From Phytohabitans rumicis (GTDB lineage Bacteria > Actinomycetota > Actinomycetes > Mycobacteriales > Micromonosporaceae): a stretch of 64,000 nt of DNA. Positions 45,130-54,932 of this stretch are shown here, piece after piece (the stretch's first letter is position 1; the number at the start of each line of letters is the position of its first letter). The notes below the pieces were generated by a model. The model was not told where the DNA came from. It saw only the letters and a list, made by a program, of their open reading frames with translations, and did not search any database. The DNA is taken from the NCBI RefSeq assembly GCF_011764445.1, contig NZ_BLPG01000001.1:3844001-3908000 (forward strand), in the 5' to 3' direction. The translations under genes were made by a program, and so were the position numbers.

Positions 45130-47190
45130 CCAGTCCCACGCGGACAGCGCGTGCGCCGACGCGCGCCGCCCGGTCTCGTGCCATGCCTCTTCCGTGCCGG
45201 TGGTGTCCAGGACCCGCTGGGCCGCCTCTTCCGGCGAGCCCACCACCCAGTCCTGCGGGTAGAGGGTGCGGGCGCTGTTCGGCCGGCCCGCGAAGAACGG
45301 CCAGTCCCGCACGACCGGGACCGCCGCGCTGGCCGCCCCCTCCATGAGGCCGCAGTGGCAGCCCTCGCGCACCGACGTGCTGAGGATGACGCCGATCTGG
45401 GCCAGCGCCTTGGGCACGTCGTTGGTCGAGCCGAACCGGCGTACGGCCCCGGAGGGCTCCAGCTCGGCGAGGTCGCCGCGGAACGCCGTCAGGTAGTCCT
45501 TGGTAGCGACGCTGACGTCCGGGTCCATCTCCCCGCCGACGAGGAGCAGCCGGTAGCGCTCGTCCTGCGCGCGCAGCCGGCGCAGCACCTCGACGGCCCA
45601 GCGCGGGTCCTTCGCGACCTGGTTGATGCCGACCATGCCGAGCTGGAACCGGGCCTCCGGCTCCTTCTCGACCAGGAAGCCCTTCAGGTCCATCGCGTTG
45701 TCGAGCACGTGCATGCGCGGCCCGTTGCCGTCGCGCAGGTACGGCACGAGCGACGTGGTGAGGTCGCGGATGTGGTTGGCGACGAAGACCAGGTCGTCGA
45801 TCCGGGAAAAGTCGACCATGTGCGGCCACCGGGTCAGGGCCTCGTAGCTGTGCAGCCGCACGATGATCCGCGCGTCGCCCGGGTCGACCAGCGTGAAGAG
45901 CCCGGCCGGCGCGACGCACCAGTCCACGAACACCGTGTCGGCCCAGTCCAGGTGCGGCCGCAGCCGCTGCTCGGTCTTGCGCCCGTGCGTGGTGTCGTCG
46001 GCCAACCGGTACTCGAGCATCGGCTTGCTCGCCCAGGTCAGGCTCTTCAGCGACGGGTTGACGGCGAGGTCGAGGTACCGGACCTCGACGTCCGGGTGCT
46101 GCTCGTAGTGCTCCCTGATCAGCGGCAGGAAGTTGTCGTTGGCGCTGGTCGCGATCAGCAGTCGCAGCGGCCGCCCGGTGGGCCTGGGGGCGGCCGGGGT
46201 CTTCCGGCCGAGCGGCGCGGCGACCTTGCGCGCGGCTTCGGACCGCCGGAACGGGGCGACGAAGCCGTCCGGGTCGGCCGCCAGCGGCGAGGTCAGCTGG
46301 TCGATGTGCAGTACGCGGTTAAAGGCGACGTTCATCGCCCGGTGCACGTACTCGGCCGCGTTCCAGTGGTCGCGGGCCCGGTAGTACCTGTCGGCGAGGC
46401 CGAGCAGGTCGACGACCGCCGGGGTGAGCTCGGCGGGGGCGAGGCCCGCGGCCAGTTCGCGCTTTGCCGCCTCGCCGCGCAGGCGGGCCCGCGGCGCCAG
46501 GCTCTTGATCTTGCTGGCGGCGGCGTACAGGGCCTTCGCCTCGTCGGCCGGGCGGCCGGCCCACGCCATGCCGTCCGCGATCTGGTACGCCACCTTCACC
46601 CGCACCGGGTCCGGCACCTTGGGCGCCTTGAGGGCGGAGAGCCAGAGCCGGGCACCCGCCCCGCTGCGCATGACAGGCTTCGCCGTGACGGTGTTGATGA
46701 CCCGGCGCGGCGTCGAGCGGATCAGTTTCTTGACGTCGCCGGCGACCAGGTGCGCCGGCGGCAACACGTGGCCCGCGGCCCGCTTGTCTCCCCGTTCGGC
46801 GATGGCCTGCAAGGCGGCGGTGACGCCGAACCGGGCGTCGGCGCCCTGGTTGCGCTGGGCCAGGCGCCAGACCGTGTACACCGAGTGCGCGTCGAGCGCG
46901 ACCAGTACGTCGGCATCGCGCGCCCGCTCGCGCAGCCACGCCTGCCGGCGCAGGTGCATCCAGACCCGCTCGCCCGGCGTCGCCTTGACCGCGCGGCGGC
47001 GGGGGGTGGCCTCGCTGACGTCGGCGGGCATCGCGTGGAAGCCGTCGAGGTCGAGCCCGTCGGGCAGGTCGTCCGCGTCCAGCGCGGCGACCAGGTGAAC
47101 CCGGGCCCCGGTCGCCCGGAGCTGCCGCACCGAGGCGGAGAGCACGGCCGGCTGGGGAGGGGTGGCGGCGATCAACAGCACGGCGGTCAT
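45082..47190 (-). CDS. Large glycosyltransferase with N-terminal extra domain
   Basis: Protein of 702 residues from ATG 47188-47190. The C-terminal ~320 residues have a GT-B fold of the GT4 type: LRLLIATSANDNFLPLIREH, VGINQVAKDPRWAVEVLRRL, RYRLLLVGGEMDPDVS, TSVREGCHCGLMEGAASAA with the nucleotide-binding Glu, and a final helix. The N-terminal ~370 residues, with TAVLLIAATPPQPAV, resemble a second Rossmann-like domain of unclear function. It overlaps the downstream end of the GalE-like gene and is translationally coupled (ATGA) to the GT gene upstream. The sugar donor is unknown. Confidence 0.8.
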   Translation of the reverse strand: MTAVLLIAATPPQPAVLSASVRQLRATGARVHLVAALDADDLPDGLDLDGFHAMPADVSEATPRRRAVKATPGERVWMHLRRQAWLRERARDADVLVALDAHSVYTVWRLAQRNQGADARFGVTAALQAIAERGDKRAAGHVLPPAHLVAGDVKKLIRSTPRRVINTVTAKPVMRSGAGARLWLSALKAPKVPDPVRVKVAYQIADGMAWAGRPADEAKALYAAASKIKSLAPRARLRGEAAKRELAAGLAPAELTPAVVDLLGLADRYYRARDHWNAAEYVHRAMNVAFNRVLHIDQLTSPLAADPDGFVAPFRRSEAARKVAAPLGRKTPAAPRPTGRPLRLLIATSANDNFLPLIREHYEQHPDVEVRYLDLAVNPSLKSLTWASKPMLEYRLADDTTHGRKTEQRLRPHLDWADTVFVDWCVAPAGLFTLVDPGDARIIVRLHSYEALTRWPHMVDFSRIDDLVFVANHIRDLTTSLVPYLRDGNGPRMHVLDNAMDLKGFLVEKEPEARFQLGMVGINQVAKDPRWAVEVLRRLRAQDERYRLLLVGGEMDPDVSVATKDYLTAFRGDLAELEPSGAVRRFGSTNDVPKALAQIGVILSTSVREGCHCGLMEGAASAAVPVVRDWPFFAGRPNSARTLYPQDWVVGSPEEAAQRVLDTTGTEEAWHETGRRASAHALSAWDWSAVRHDFDRLILGDA

Positions 47191-48557
47191 GCGGCGGGTC
47201 CATTCACCGAGATGAGGCGACTGGCCAGGGCCTGCTCCGCGAGGCGGTGCACGGCCTTGGTCATGAGGTCTTCGCGAGTGAACGGGGCGGCATGGGCACG
47301 CACCGCCGCGCGCTCCTCGTCCGACGCCTGGACGGCCATCCGGCCGGCGCTCTGGAACGCGTCGGCGAGCTGCGCCTCGTCCAGACCGCGCGCGCCGGTC
47401 CACAGCGGGTGGCCGGTCAACACGTGCGTGGCGTCATGGTCGATCTCGTGTACCGAGACGATCGGCAGGCCGGTGGCCATGTACTCGTAGACCTTGCCGG
47501 AGGTCACGTACTGCCCGCCGACCAGGATCAGCACCAGGGCGTCCCAGTGCGCGTACGCCTTGGCCACTTCGGCCTTTTTCAGCGGCCCGCCGAAGGACAC
47601 CCCGTCGCCGGCCGCGCCCCGGATCAGCTCCATGAGGCGGTTGGCTTCCCGGCCGGGACCGGCTCCGATGTGGCCGTACACCTCGAAGCGGGACTTGGCG
47701 ATGAGCGGGTCGCTTTCCCGGGCGGCCCGCCACGCGTCCAGCACGGTCTCCAGCTGCTGGGCCGGGAAGTTGACCGTGCCGATGTAGCCGAAGGTCAGCC
47801 CGGCGTCCGGGTCGGCCCGGCGCGGCTCGCTGGACACGCTGTCCTTGTCGTACCCGTTGCGGACGACGTGGATGCGGTCGGCGAGGTGCGGGTAGCGGTT
47901 GCGGTAGAAGCCGGCGATCGGGTCGTTGACCACCCACAGCGAGATCGCGTCTTCGAGCACCCGGCGCTCCCACACGCCGGACTCGGAGTCGGCGGCGAAC
48001 GCCTCACCGCCGTGCACGACGTCGACCGACCAGCCGTCGCGGAAGTCGACCGCGTAGGGCACCTTGTGCTCCTGCCACAGCTTCCACGCGGCGGCGAGCG
48101 TCACGTACGGCACGCACGTGGCCACCAGGAGGTCGGCCGGGCGCTGCCGGTGCACCTCGAGGACCGCCTTTTCCAGCGCGCCCTTCCAGGCGCCGAAAGC
48201 GGGCTCCGGAAACACGTCCTGCTCGTGCTTGCGCAGCTTTCTGAGCCATTTCGCGGGGTCCAGCGCACGGTCCCGGTCGAACAGCCGGATATCGGTTTCA
48301 AGATCCGCTCGGGCGAGCGGAAGTTCGACGATCTTCACGCCATCGTCGACCTGCTCGAGAAGGCTGTAATCCAGCCCGGAATCGCGTTCCCAGGATGACG
48401 GGGCAATCGTTACTACGGTGACGTCCCAGCCGATCCGGGCAAACTGGTTAGCCGTTTCCCGGAGCCGGTAGGCGCAGCTCTTAGCCGCCGGCGGAAAGCC
48501 GATCGCGAGGTAAACCAGGTGAGGGCGCGAGGAGTCGTTCGAGGCCGGCACGGTCAC
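47187..48557 (-). CDS. GT4-type glycosyltransferase
   Basis: Protein of 456 residues from GTG 48555-48557. Seen are LVYLAIGFPPAAKSCAYRLR, YPHLADRIHVVRNGYDKDSV, FGYIGTVNFPAQQLETVLDA, and KVYEYMATGLPIVSVHEID at the donor site, all signs of a GT-B retaining enzyme of the GT4 family. It overlaps the WecB-like gene (GTGA) and the following glycosyltransferase gene, so three genes are translated as a chain. It likely adds a sugar to the surface polymer. A longer frame upstream is a shadow inside wecB. Confidence 0.88.
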   Translation of the reverse strand: MTVPASNDSSRPHLVYLAIGFPPAAKSCAYRLRETANQFARIGWDVTVVTIAPSSWERDSGLDYSLLEQVDDGVKIVELPLARADLETDIRLFDRDRALDPAKWLRKLRKHEQDVFPEPAFGAWKGALEKAVLEVHRQRPADLLVATCVPYVTLAAAWKLWQEHKVPYAVDFRDGWSVDVVHGGEAFAADSESGVWERRVLEDAISLWVVNDPIAGFYRNRYPHLADRIHVVRNGYDKDSVSSEPRRADPDAGLTFGYIGTVNFPAQQLETVLDAWRAARESDPLIAKSRFEVYGHIGAGPGREANRLMELIRGAAGDGVSFGGPLKKAEVAKAYAHWDALVLILVGGQYVTSGKVYEYMATGLPIVSVHEIDHDATHVLTGHPLWTGARGLDEAQLADAFQSAGRMAVQASDEERAAVRAHAAPFTREDLMTKAVHRLAEQALASRLISVNGPAA

Positions 48558-49636
48558 TTCCCCTCCAGGGTGCGCACGACCCGCTCGGCGGCGCGGCCGT
48601 CGCCGTACGGGGTGGCGCGTTCGGCGGTGGGCGCCGGGCGGGTCGCGAGGCCGGTCCACTCCGTCGCGCCGAGGTCGCCGGGGCGGGGCACGAGGTGGTT
48701 CCAGCCATCGACGAGCGTCTCCGGCCACTCGGTCTCCGTGCGCAGCGTCGTGCAGGGTCGGGCCAGGAGGTACGCCTCCTTCTGCAGCCCGCCCGAGTCG
48801 GTCACCACCCCGACCGAGCCGAGCACCGCGCCGACCATCTGGGCGTACGGCAGCGGGCGGCCCACGCTGACGGCGCCGCGGGCCAGCTTGACGCCGTGCT
48901 CCTCGGCGCGGGCCAGCAGGCGGGGGTGGGCCAGCAGCGCGACCGGCACGGGCAGGTCGGTCAGCGCGTCGACGAGGCTGTGCAGGTGCTTCGGGTCGTC
49001 GGTGTTCTCGGCGCGGTGGAGCGTGGCCACGAGGTACGGCGCGTCGGCGTCGATCCCGGGTGGCAGCGCCGGCCGCGGGTGGGCGCCGGCGAGCACCGCG
49101 TCCCGGATGCGCAGGCAGATGTCCACCATGACGTCGCCGACCAGCTCGGCACGGGCGGCGAGCCCTTCGGCCGCGAGGTGGCGCATCGCCTCCTCGGTCG
49201 GCGCGAGCAGCAAGTCCGCGGCGTGGTCCGTCAGCACCCGGTTGTGCTCTTCGGGCATGCGCCGGTTGAACGAGCGCAGGCCGGCCTCCAGGTGCGCCAC
49301 CCGGATGTGCTGCTTCACCGCGGAGAGCGTGCCGGCGAGTGTCGAGTTCGTGTCACCGTAGACGAGCACCCAGTCGGGGTGCTCGGCCTCCAGCACCGGG
49401 TCCAGCGCGGCGAGCGTCCGGCCGGTCTGCACGCCGTGGCTGCCCGACCCGATGCCCAGGTGGACGTCCGGGTCCGGGATCCCCAGCCCGTCGAAGAACA
49501 CATCGGACAGGTCGGCGTCGTAGTGCTGCCCGGTGTGGATGATCATGTGCCGGACGTCGCTGGCGGCGAATGCCGCCGCGATCGGGGCAAGCTTGACCAA
49601 CTGAGGGCGGGCCCCGACGATGCTGACGACCTTCAC
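48554..49636 (-). CDS. wecB: UDP-N-acetylglucosamine 2-epimerase (WecB-like)
   Basis: Protein of 360 residues. GTG 49634-49636 is chosen because GGAGG lies 8 bases upstream. Motifs of the non-hydrolysing epimerase are clear: VSIVGARPQLVKLAPIAAAF, HTGQHYDADLSDVFFDGLGI, YGDTNSTLAGTLSAV, HLEAGLRSFNRRMPEEHNR and VTDSGGLQKEAYLLARPC. It makes UDP-ManNAc from UDP-GlcNAc. The UDP-sugar dehydrogenase at 53649 could oxidise this to UDP-ManNAcA, and the sugar may enter the polymer assembled by the neighbouring transferases. Confidence 0.93.
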   Translation of the reverse strand: MKVVSIVGARPQLVKLAPIAAAFAASDVRHMIIHTGQHYDADLSDVFFDGLGIPDPDVHLGIGSGSHGVQTGRTLAALDPVLEAEHPDWVLVYGDTNSTLAGTLSAVKQHIRVAHLEAGLRSFNRRMPEEHNRVLTDHAADLLLAPTEEAMRHLAAEGLAARAELVGDVMVDICLRIRDAVLAGAHPRPALPPGIDADAPYLVATLHRAENTDDPKHLHSLVDALTDLPVPVALLAHPRLLARAEEHGVKLARGAVSVGRPLPYAQMVGAVLGSVGVVTDSGGLQKEAYLLARPCTTLRTETEWPETLVDGWNHLVPRPGDLGATEWTGLATRPAPTAERATPYGDGRAAERVVRTLEGK

Positions 49637-49684
49637 TAGGGAGTCCTCCATTGCTGATGAGCGCGCAGCCAGCATACCCACGCG

Positions 49685-50866
49685 CTACGGCGATACCGGC
49701 CAGTCCAAGGTCACGTAGGCGCCGAACCAGGCGGACGCCAGAGTCAAAAAGATCAATACCACAATCCGGGTACGCGTACGCGCGCCGGCGAGTCCGATCG
49801 CTATCGGGAGCAGCATCGTGAACACCGGGATGAAGTAGCGCCCCTTCCCGTAGTACGCCCCGGCGGCGCCGAGCACGAAGAGCACCGCGACGACGGAATA
49901 GACGAGGACGGGCAGCGGGTAGCGGTCCCAGATCGACAGGGCGATCAGGGCGATCGCGAGCACGATGAGAAATGTCGATGTGTAGAACTGGAATGGCGAC
50001 TCTTCGGTGAGCACGCGGCCGAAGGACGTCGCGGTGTGCACCCCACCGTCGAAGCGGATGTTCCACGCCTCGCGCTGGAGATAGAAGTAGCCGTCCAGGC
50101 GGCCGAGCCGGTGCGCGACATAGCCGAGGTAGCCGAGATAGCCCAGCGGCGCGAGCGCGATCGCCACCCACGGCCGCCAACCGTCCTGGCGCCGGAAAAT
50201 GGCCACCAGCGCGGCCAGCCCCACGGCGGCGATGATGGCGTTCGCGGTGGGGCGGGCCAGCCCCGCGAAGGCACACAACAGGCCCGCGGTCAGCCAGCGC
50301 CGGCGCAGCAGGGCGTACAGCGACCAGGCCACGAGCGCGATGAAGGTCGTCTCGCTGTAGGCCATGTTCTCCACGACGGCGTGCGGAAACAGGCCCCACA
50401 GCACGGCCAGCATGACGCCGACCGAGTGCGACCGGACCTCCTTGCCGACCGCGTAGATGCCCCACGCCGCGGCGATCCCGGCGATCCACGACACGACCAG
50501 GCCGGCGACCGGCGCCGAGAGCGGCGTCACGGCGGTCAGCGCGGCGAGCAGCCCCGGGTAGAGCGGGAAGAAGGCCAGGTTGGTCGGCCGGAACGCGCCG
50601 TTCGGCTTGAGCGGGATCGCGGCGTCGTAGCCATGCTCGGCGATCTGCTGATACCAGACCGAGTCGAAGCGGGAGTTCAGCAGACCCCAGAAATCGACAC
50701 CGGCTCCGTGCGCGAATGCCCACAACACAAGAAGTCCGACAATCCGCACCAACGCGTACGCGAGCAGGGCCGGGGTGGCGGCGGGCAGTCGTTCTCGCCA
50801 ATGGGTTTTGGCGGCAACGACCGGCTGCTCCGTCTGACTGTCTTGGGCTGCGGCCGGGGCGGACAC
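49685..50866 (-). CDS. PIG-V-like GT-C mannosyltransferase family membrane protein
   Basis: Protein of 393 residues from GTG 50864-50866 with about nine membrane segments. The first loop reads NSRFDSVWYQQIAEHGYD, with an acidic residue as in GT-C enzymes, and NLAFFPLYPGLLAAL follows. This resembles the PIG-V-type family of membrane mannosyltransferases seen in actinomycetes. It probably moves a sugar from a polyprenyl-phosphate donor to an outer-face acceptor. The GT2 gene divergent from it (50975) could make that donor. Confidence 0.78.
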   Translation of the reverse strand: MSAPAAAQDSQTEQPVVAAKTHWRERLPAATPALLAYALVRIVGLLVLWAFAHGAGVDFWGLLNSRFDSVWYQQIAEHGYDAAIPLKPNGAFRPTNLAFFPLYPGLLAALTAVTPLSAPVAGLVVSWIAGIAAAWGIYAVGKEVRSHSVGVMLAVLWGLFPHAVVENMAYSETTFIALVAWSLYALLRRRWLTAGLLCAFAGLARPTANAIIAAVGLAALVAIFRRQDGWRPWVAIALAPLGYLGYLGYVAHRLGRLDGYFYLQREAWNIRFDGGVHTATSFGRVLTEESPFQFYTSTFLIVLAIALIALSIWDRYPLPVLVYSVVAVLFVLGAAGAYYGKGRYFIPVFTMLLPIAIGLAGARTRTRIVVLIFLTLASAWFGAYVTLDWPVSP

Positions 50867-50974
50867 GGGCGTTCATCCTACGGATACGCCATGTGTGGCG
50901 CTGCACTAGGGTTGCACGGCGGTTACGATCGTGGATTCGTGAGGCAACGGCCTGGTTACGGAGGTACGCGCAGC

Positions 50975-51919
50975 ATGCGTGACGGACGCCCGCCCCTGTC
51001 CGTGGTGATCCCGATGTACAACGAGGAATCGGTCCTGCCGATCCTGGCGGAGCGGCTCCGGGACGTGCTCGACGGCCTCAACGAGCCGTACGAGGTGGTC
51101 GCCGTCGACGACGGCAGCGCGGACGGGACCGCCGACACGCTGGCCAAGATGCGTACAAGTTGGGACCAATTGCGCATAATCCGGCTGCAGCGCAACAGCG
51201 GCCACCAGGCCGCCCTGCTCGCCGGCCTGATGCGCGCCTCCGGCGACTACGTCGTCAGCATCGACGCCGACCTGCAGGATCCGCCGGAGCTGATCCCGGA
51301 GATGCTGCAAAAGGCCCGCGCGGACGCGCTCGACGTGGTCTACGGCGTACGGGTCGACCGCACCACCGACACGGCGTTCAAGCGGGTGACCGCCGGCATG
51401 TACTACCGGCTGATGCGCCGGCTGGCCGGGCGGCAGGTGCCCGCGCAGGCGGGCGACTTCCGGCTGCTCAGCAGGGCCACCGTCGAGGCGTTGCGCGAGC
51501 TGCCCGAGCGGGCGCCGGTGCTGCGCATCGTCGTACCCTGGCTCGGTTTTCCCAGCGGCGAGGTGACCTACCTGCGCGCGGAACGCGCGGCGGGCGAGAC
51601 GAAGTACCCGCTGTCCAGGATGGTCCGGCTCGCGGCCGACAGCATCACCAGCTTCTCCGCCGCGCCGCTGCGGATCGCGACCTGGCTGGGCCTGCTGGGC
51701 GTGGTGACCAGCGCGGTCCTCGTCGTCGTCGCATTCGGCGCGTACCTCGTCAGCTCGACAACGCCCGGATGGGCCTCGCTCTACGTCGCCGTGCTCTTCC
51801 TCGGCGCAATTCAACTGCTCTGCCTCGGCCTACTCGGCGAATACGTGGCGCGCATATACACGGCGCTACAGGGCCGGCCGGCATACTTCATCGCGGAGGA
51901 CAGCGGGCCACCGGAGTGA
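50975..51919 (+). CDS. Polyprenyl-phosphate glycosyltransferase (DPM1/GtrB-like)
   Basis: Protein of 314 residues from ATG 50975 with GGAGG upstream. The GT-A domain shows SVVIPMYNEESVLPILAERL, EVVAVDDGSADGTADTL and YVVSIDADLQDPPELIPEML. Two C-terminal membrane segments (TWLGLLGVVTSAVLVVVAF and SLYVAVLFLGAIQLLCLGLL) follow. This is the GtrB/DPM1 type that makes polyprenyl-phosphate sugars. Its divergent neighbour is a GT-C enzyme needing such a donor. The stop lies 93 bases before the next GT2 gene. Confidence 0.92.
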   Translation: MRDGRPPLSVVIPMYNEESVLPILAERLRDVLDGLNEPYEVVAVDDGSADGTADTLAKMRTSWDQLRIIRLQRNSGHQAALLAGLMRASGDYVVSIDADLQDPPELIPEMLQKARADALDVVYGVRVDRTTDTAFKRVTAGMYYRLMRRLAGRQVPAQAGDFRLLSRATVEALRELPERAPVLRIVVPWLGFPSGEVTYLRAERAAGETKYPLSRMVRLAADSITSFSAAPLRIATWLGLLGVVTSAVLVVVAFGAYLVSSTTPGWASLYVAVLFLGAIQLLCLGLLGEYVARIYTALQGRPAYFIAEDSGPPE

Positions 51920-52012
51920 ACGGACGGAAACGTGGGCGTCACACATGACCCGCTCTGCCGTACACTCACAAGGCTCTAAAAGAGCCACCCCCGGCAGACT
52001 GCGAGCTGAGTC

Positions 52013-53652
52013 ATGGAGATCGGAGACGTTGGCACAGGGCAGCTCAGCCCGGTACGCCAGCGCAGCCCGCGGCGTACCGCCACACCGGACGTCACCGTGA
52101 TTTTGGCGGTCTACAACACGATGCCGTATCTGACCCGGTGCCTGGATTCGCTGGCCAAACAGACCATTGGCCGCGACCGGATCGAAGTCATCGCGGTCGA
52201 CGACGGCTCCACCGACGGCAGCGCCGAAGAGCTCGACCGCTTCGCCCGGCGATACCCGAAGACGTTCACGGTCGTCCACCAGGCCAACTCCGGCGGCCCG
52301 GCGGCGCCCAGCAACCGCGCGCTGGAGCGCGCCACCGGCCGCTACGTCTTCTTCGTCGGCGCCGACGACTACCTGGGCCGGGAGGCCCTGGAGCGGCTCG
52401 TGCGGGCGGCCGACCGGCACGGCTCGGACATCGTGCTCGGCAAGCTGGTCGGCGTCAACGGCCGGTACGTCAACCCGGCCGTCTACGCCCGGAGCGCGAC
52501 CGACATCGGGCTCTTCGACTCGCCGCTGCCGTGGGCGCTGTCCAACACCAAGCTCTTCCGGCGGGAGCTGATCGAGCAGCACGGGCTGCGCTTCGACGAG
52601 GAGCTACCGGTCGCCAGCGACCAGCCGTTCACGTTCGAGGCGTGCCTGCAGGCGGCCCGGATCTCGGTGCTGGCCGACTACACCTTCTACTACGCCGTAC
52701 GTCGCACCGACGCCAGCAACATCACGTTCGGCAACTCGCACGAGCGGCACCTGGCCGCGGCCGAAGTCATCATGCACTTCGTCGCCGGCCGGATCGCCCC
52801 GGGCAAGGACCGGGACGCCGTGCTGGTCCGGCACTTCACGTGGGAGGTGGGCAAGCTCGTCATGGACGACTTCCTCACCCTCGACCGGGATGTGCAGGAG
52901 CGGCTGCACGCCGGCATCCGCGCGCTCGCCGACCAGTACCTGACCGACGACATCCGGCACCGGCTGGACATCAAGAAGCGGGTGCGGCTGTCCCTGGCCC
53001 AGCGCGGCGAGCTGGACGACCTGCTGGCGGCCATCCGCTGCGACGTCGAAGACGGCGACGTGCCGGTGGTCGTGACGGCCGACCGCTGCTACGCGCGCTA
53101 CCCCGGGTTCCAGGACGCTCGGCTCGACCTGCCCAACAGCTGGTTCGACGTCAGCGAGTCGGTGGCGAAGCAGCAGGCGGCGTTCGACGCCGTCTCCGTC
53201 GTCTGGGCCCCGGACGGCGACGGCGCGCCCGCGCTGGCCGTCCAGGCCCGCGGCACCGACTCGGCGCCGGTCCCGCTCGCCGCCCCACAGGTCCGCCTCG
53301 CCGCCGGCGACTCAGCGGGCGTCGCGGTGGTGCCCGGCCGGTCCGACGACGGCATCCGGATCGAGGCCCGGCTCCCCCTCGGCCACCTGGTGGCGGAGAG
53401 CCCGACCGCCAAGACGATCGTGCCGATCATGGTGGAGGTGGAGGCGTTCGGCGGGGCCTACCGCGCCCCGTTGCAGGCGCCCAAGGCCCCGCGGCCGGGC
53501 GGCTGGTCCGCCGGTTCGGGACCCACCTGTACCTTTTCAGTCCTGTGAAAGACCACAAGGGCCGGCTCGTGATCGCGATACAGCCGATCACCGCGCGCAA
53601 GGTGGCCGGCTTCGTGTATCGCAAGTTCGCCAGAAGAGGGAAGCAAGCATGA
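52013..53652 (+). CDS. GT2 glycosyltransferase with C-terminal domain (one-base frameshift)
   Basis: Protein of about 546 residues after restoring one base. The catalytic domain: VTVILAVYNTMPYLTRCLDS, IEVIAVDDGSTDGSAEELDR, SNRALERATGRYVFFVGADD, and PVASDQPFTFEACLQAARIS. The C-terminal region, from about 330, is a beta-rich domain seen in other glycopolymer transferases. The first frame stops at 53548, but the next frame carries TKFGTHLYLF-like continuation to 53652 (GTHLYLFSPVKDHKGRLV); one more G in GGG 53497-53499 joins them. The stop overlaps the dehydrogenase start (ATGA), so coupling is preserved only in the corrected frame. Confidence 0.82.
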
Positions 53653-54932
53653 AGGTCTGTGTCGTCGCGCTCGGAAAGATCGGGCTGCCGCTGGCCGTCC
53701 AGTTCGCCGGCAAGGGCCACCACGTGGTGGGTGCCGACGTGTCGGAACGGGTCGTCCAGCTGGTCAACGACGGCACGGTCCCGTTTCCCGGCGAGGCGGA
53801 CCTGGACGTCAAGCTCAAGGAGGCCGTCGCCGCGGGCCTGCTGACCGCGACCACCGACACCACGGCCGCGGTCGCCGAGTCCGACACGGTGGTCGTCGTG
53901 GTGCCGCTGTTCGTCGACGGCGAGGGCGTGCCGGACTTCGGCTGGATGGACGACGCGACCCGGGCCATCGCCGCCGGCCTGCGCCCCGGCACGCTGGTCA
54001 GCTACGAGACCACGCTGCCGGTCGGCACCACCCGCACCCGCTGGGCGCCGATGCTGGAGCAGGGCTCCGGGCTGACCGCCGGCACCGACTTCTTCCTCGT
54101 GTTCAGCCCCGAGCGGGTGCTGACCGGCCGCGTCTTCGCCGACCTGCGCCGCTACCCGAAGCTGGTCGGCGGCGTCGACGAGGCGTCCGCCCGGCGCGGC
54201 GTCGCGTTCTACGAGGCCGTGCTGGACTTCGACGAGCGGCCCGACCTGCCCCGGCGCAACGGCGTGTGGGACCTCGGCTCGGCGGAGGCGTCCGAGCTGG
54301 CCAAGCTCGCCGAGACCACGTACCGGGACACCAACATCGGGCTGGCCAACCAGTTCGCCCGGTTCGCCGACACCGTCGGCGTCGACATCACCAAGGTCAT
54401 CGAGGCGTGCAACACCCAGCCGTACAGCCATATCCACCAGCCGGGCATCGCGGTCGGCGGGCACTGCATCCCGGTGTACCCGCGCATGTACCTGTGGAAC
54501 GACCCGGCCGCCACCGTCGTACGGGCCGCCCGGGAGGCGAACGCGGCGATGCCCACGTACGCGGTCGACCTGCTCGCCGCCGCGATCGGTGAGCTGGACG
54601 GGGTGGACGTGCTGGTGCTCGGCGCCGCGTACCGGGGCGGGGTGAAGGAGACCGCGTTCTCCGGCGTCTTCCCGACCGTGGCCGAGCTGCGCCGGCGCGG
54701 CGCCAACCCGTACGTCTCGGACCCGATGTACACCGCCGACGAGCTGGCCGCGCTCGACCTGCCCCCGCACCGGGGCGAGCCGGTCCGCGCCGTGGTGGTC
54801 CAGGCCGACCACGCCGAGTACCGCTCGCTGGGCGCCGCCGACCTGCCGGGCGTTCAGGTGGTGGTCGACGGCCGGCGGGTCACCGATCCGGCGCGCTGGC
54901 CGGGGGTTCGCCGGGTCGTGATCGGCGGCTGA
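53649..54932 (+). CDS. UDP-sugar dehydrogenase (WecC / UDP-ManNAc type)
   Basis: Protein of 427 residues. NAD-binding VVALGKIGLPLAVQFAGKG at the N-terminus, ETTLPVGTTRTRWAPML, LVFSPERVLTGRVFADL, ASELAKLAETTYRDTNIGLA, and the catalytic Cys in VGGHCIPVYPRMYL. These mark the UDP-glucose/UDP-ManNAc 6-dehydrogenase family. With the WecB-like epimerase at 48554 the likely product is UDP-ManNAcA, giving an acidic sugar. UDP-GlcA formation is the alternative. Its 3' end overlaps the convergent membrane gene by 53 bases. Confidence 0.9.
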   Translation: MKVCVVALGKIGLPLAVQFAGKGHHVVGADVSERVVQLVNDGTVPFPGEADLDVKLKEAVAAGLLTATTDTTAAVAESDTVVVVVPLFVDGEGVPDFGWMDDATRAIAAGLRPGTLVSYETTLPVGTTRTRWAPMLEQGSGLTAGTDFFLVFSPERVLTGRVFADLRRYPKLVGGVDEASARRGVAFYEAVLDFDERPDLPRRNGVWDLGSAEASELAKLAETTYRDTNIGLANQFARFADTVGVDITKVIEACNTQPYSHIHQPGIAVGGHCIPVYPRMYLWNDPAATVVRAAREANAAMPTYAVDLLAAAIGELDGVDVLVLGAAYRGGVKETAFSGVFPTVAELRRRGANPYVSDPMYTADELAALDLPPHRGEPVRAVVVQADHAEYRSLGAADLPGVQVVVDGRRVTDPARWPGVRRVVIGG

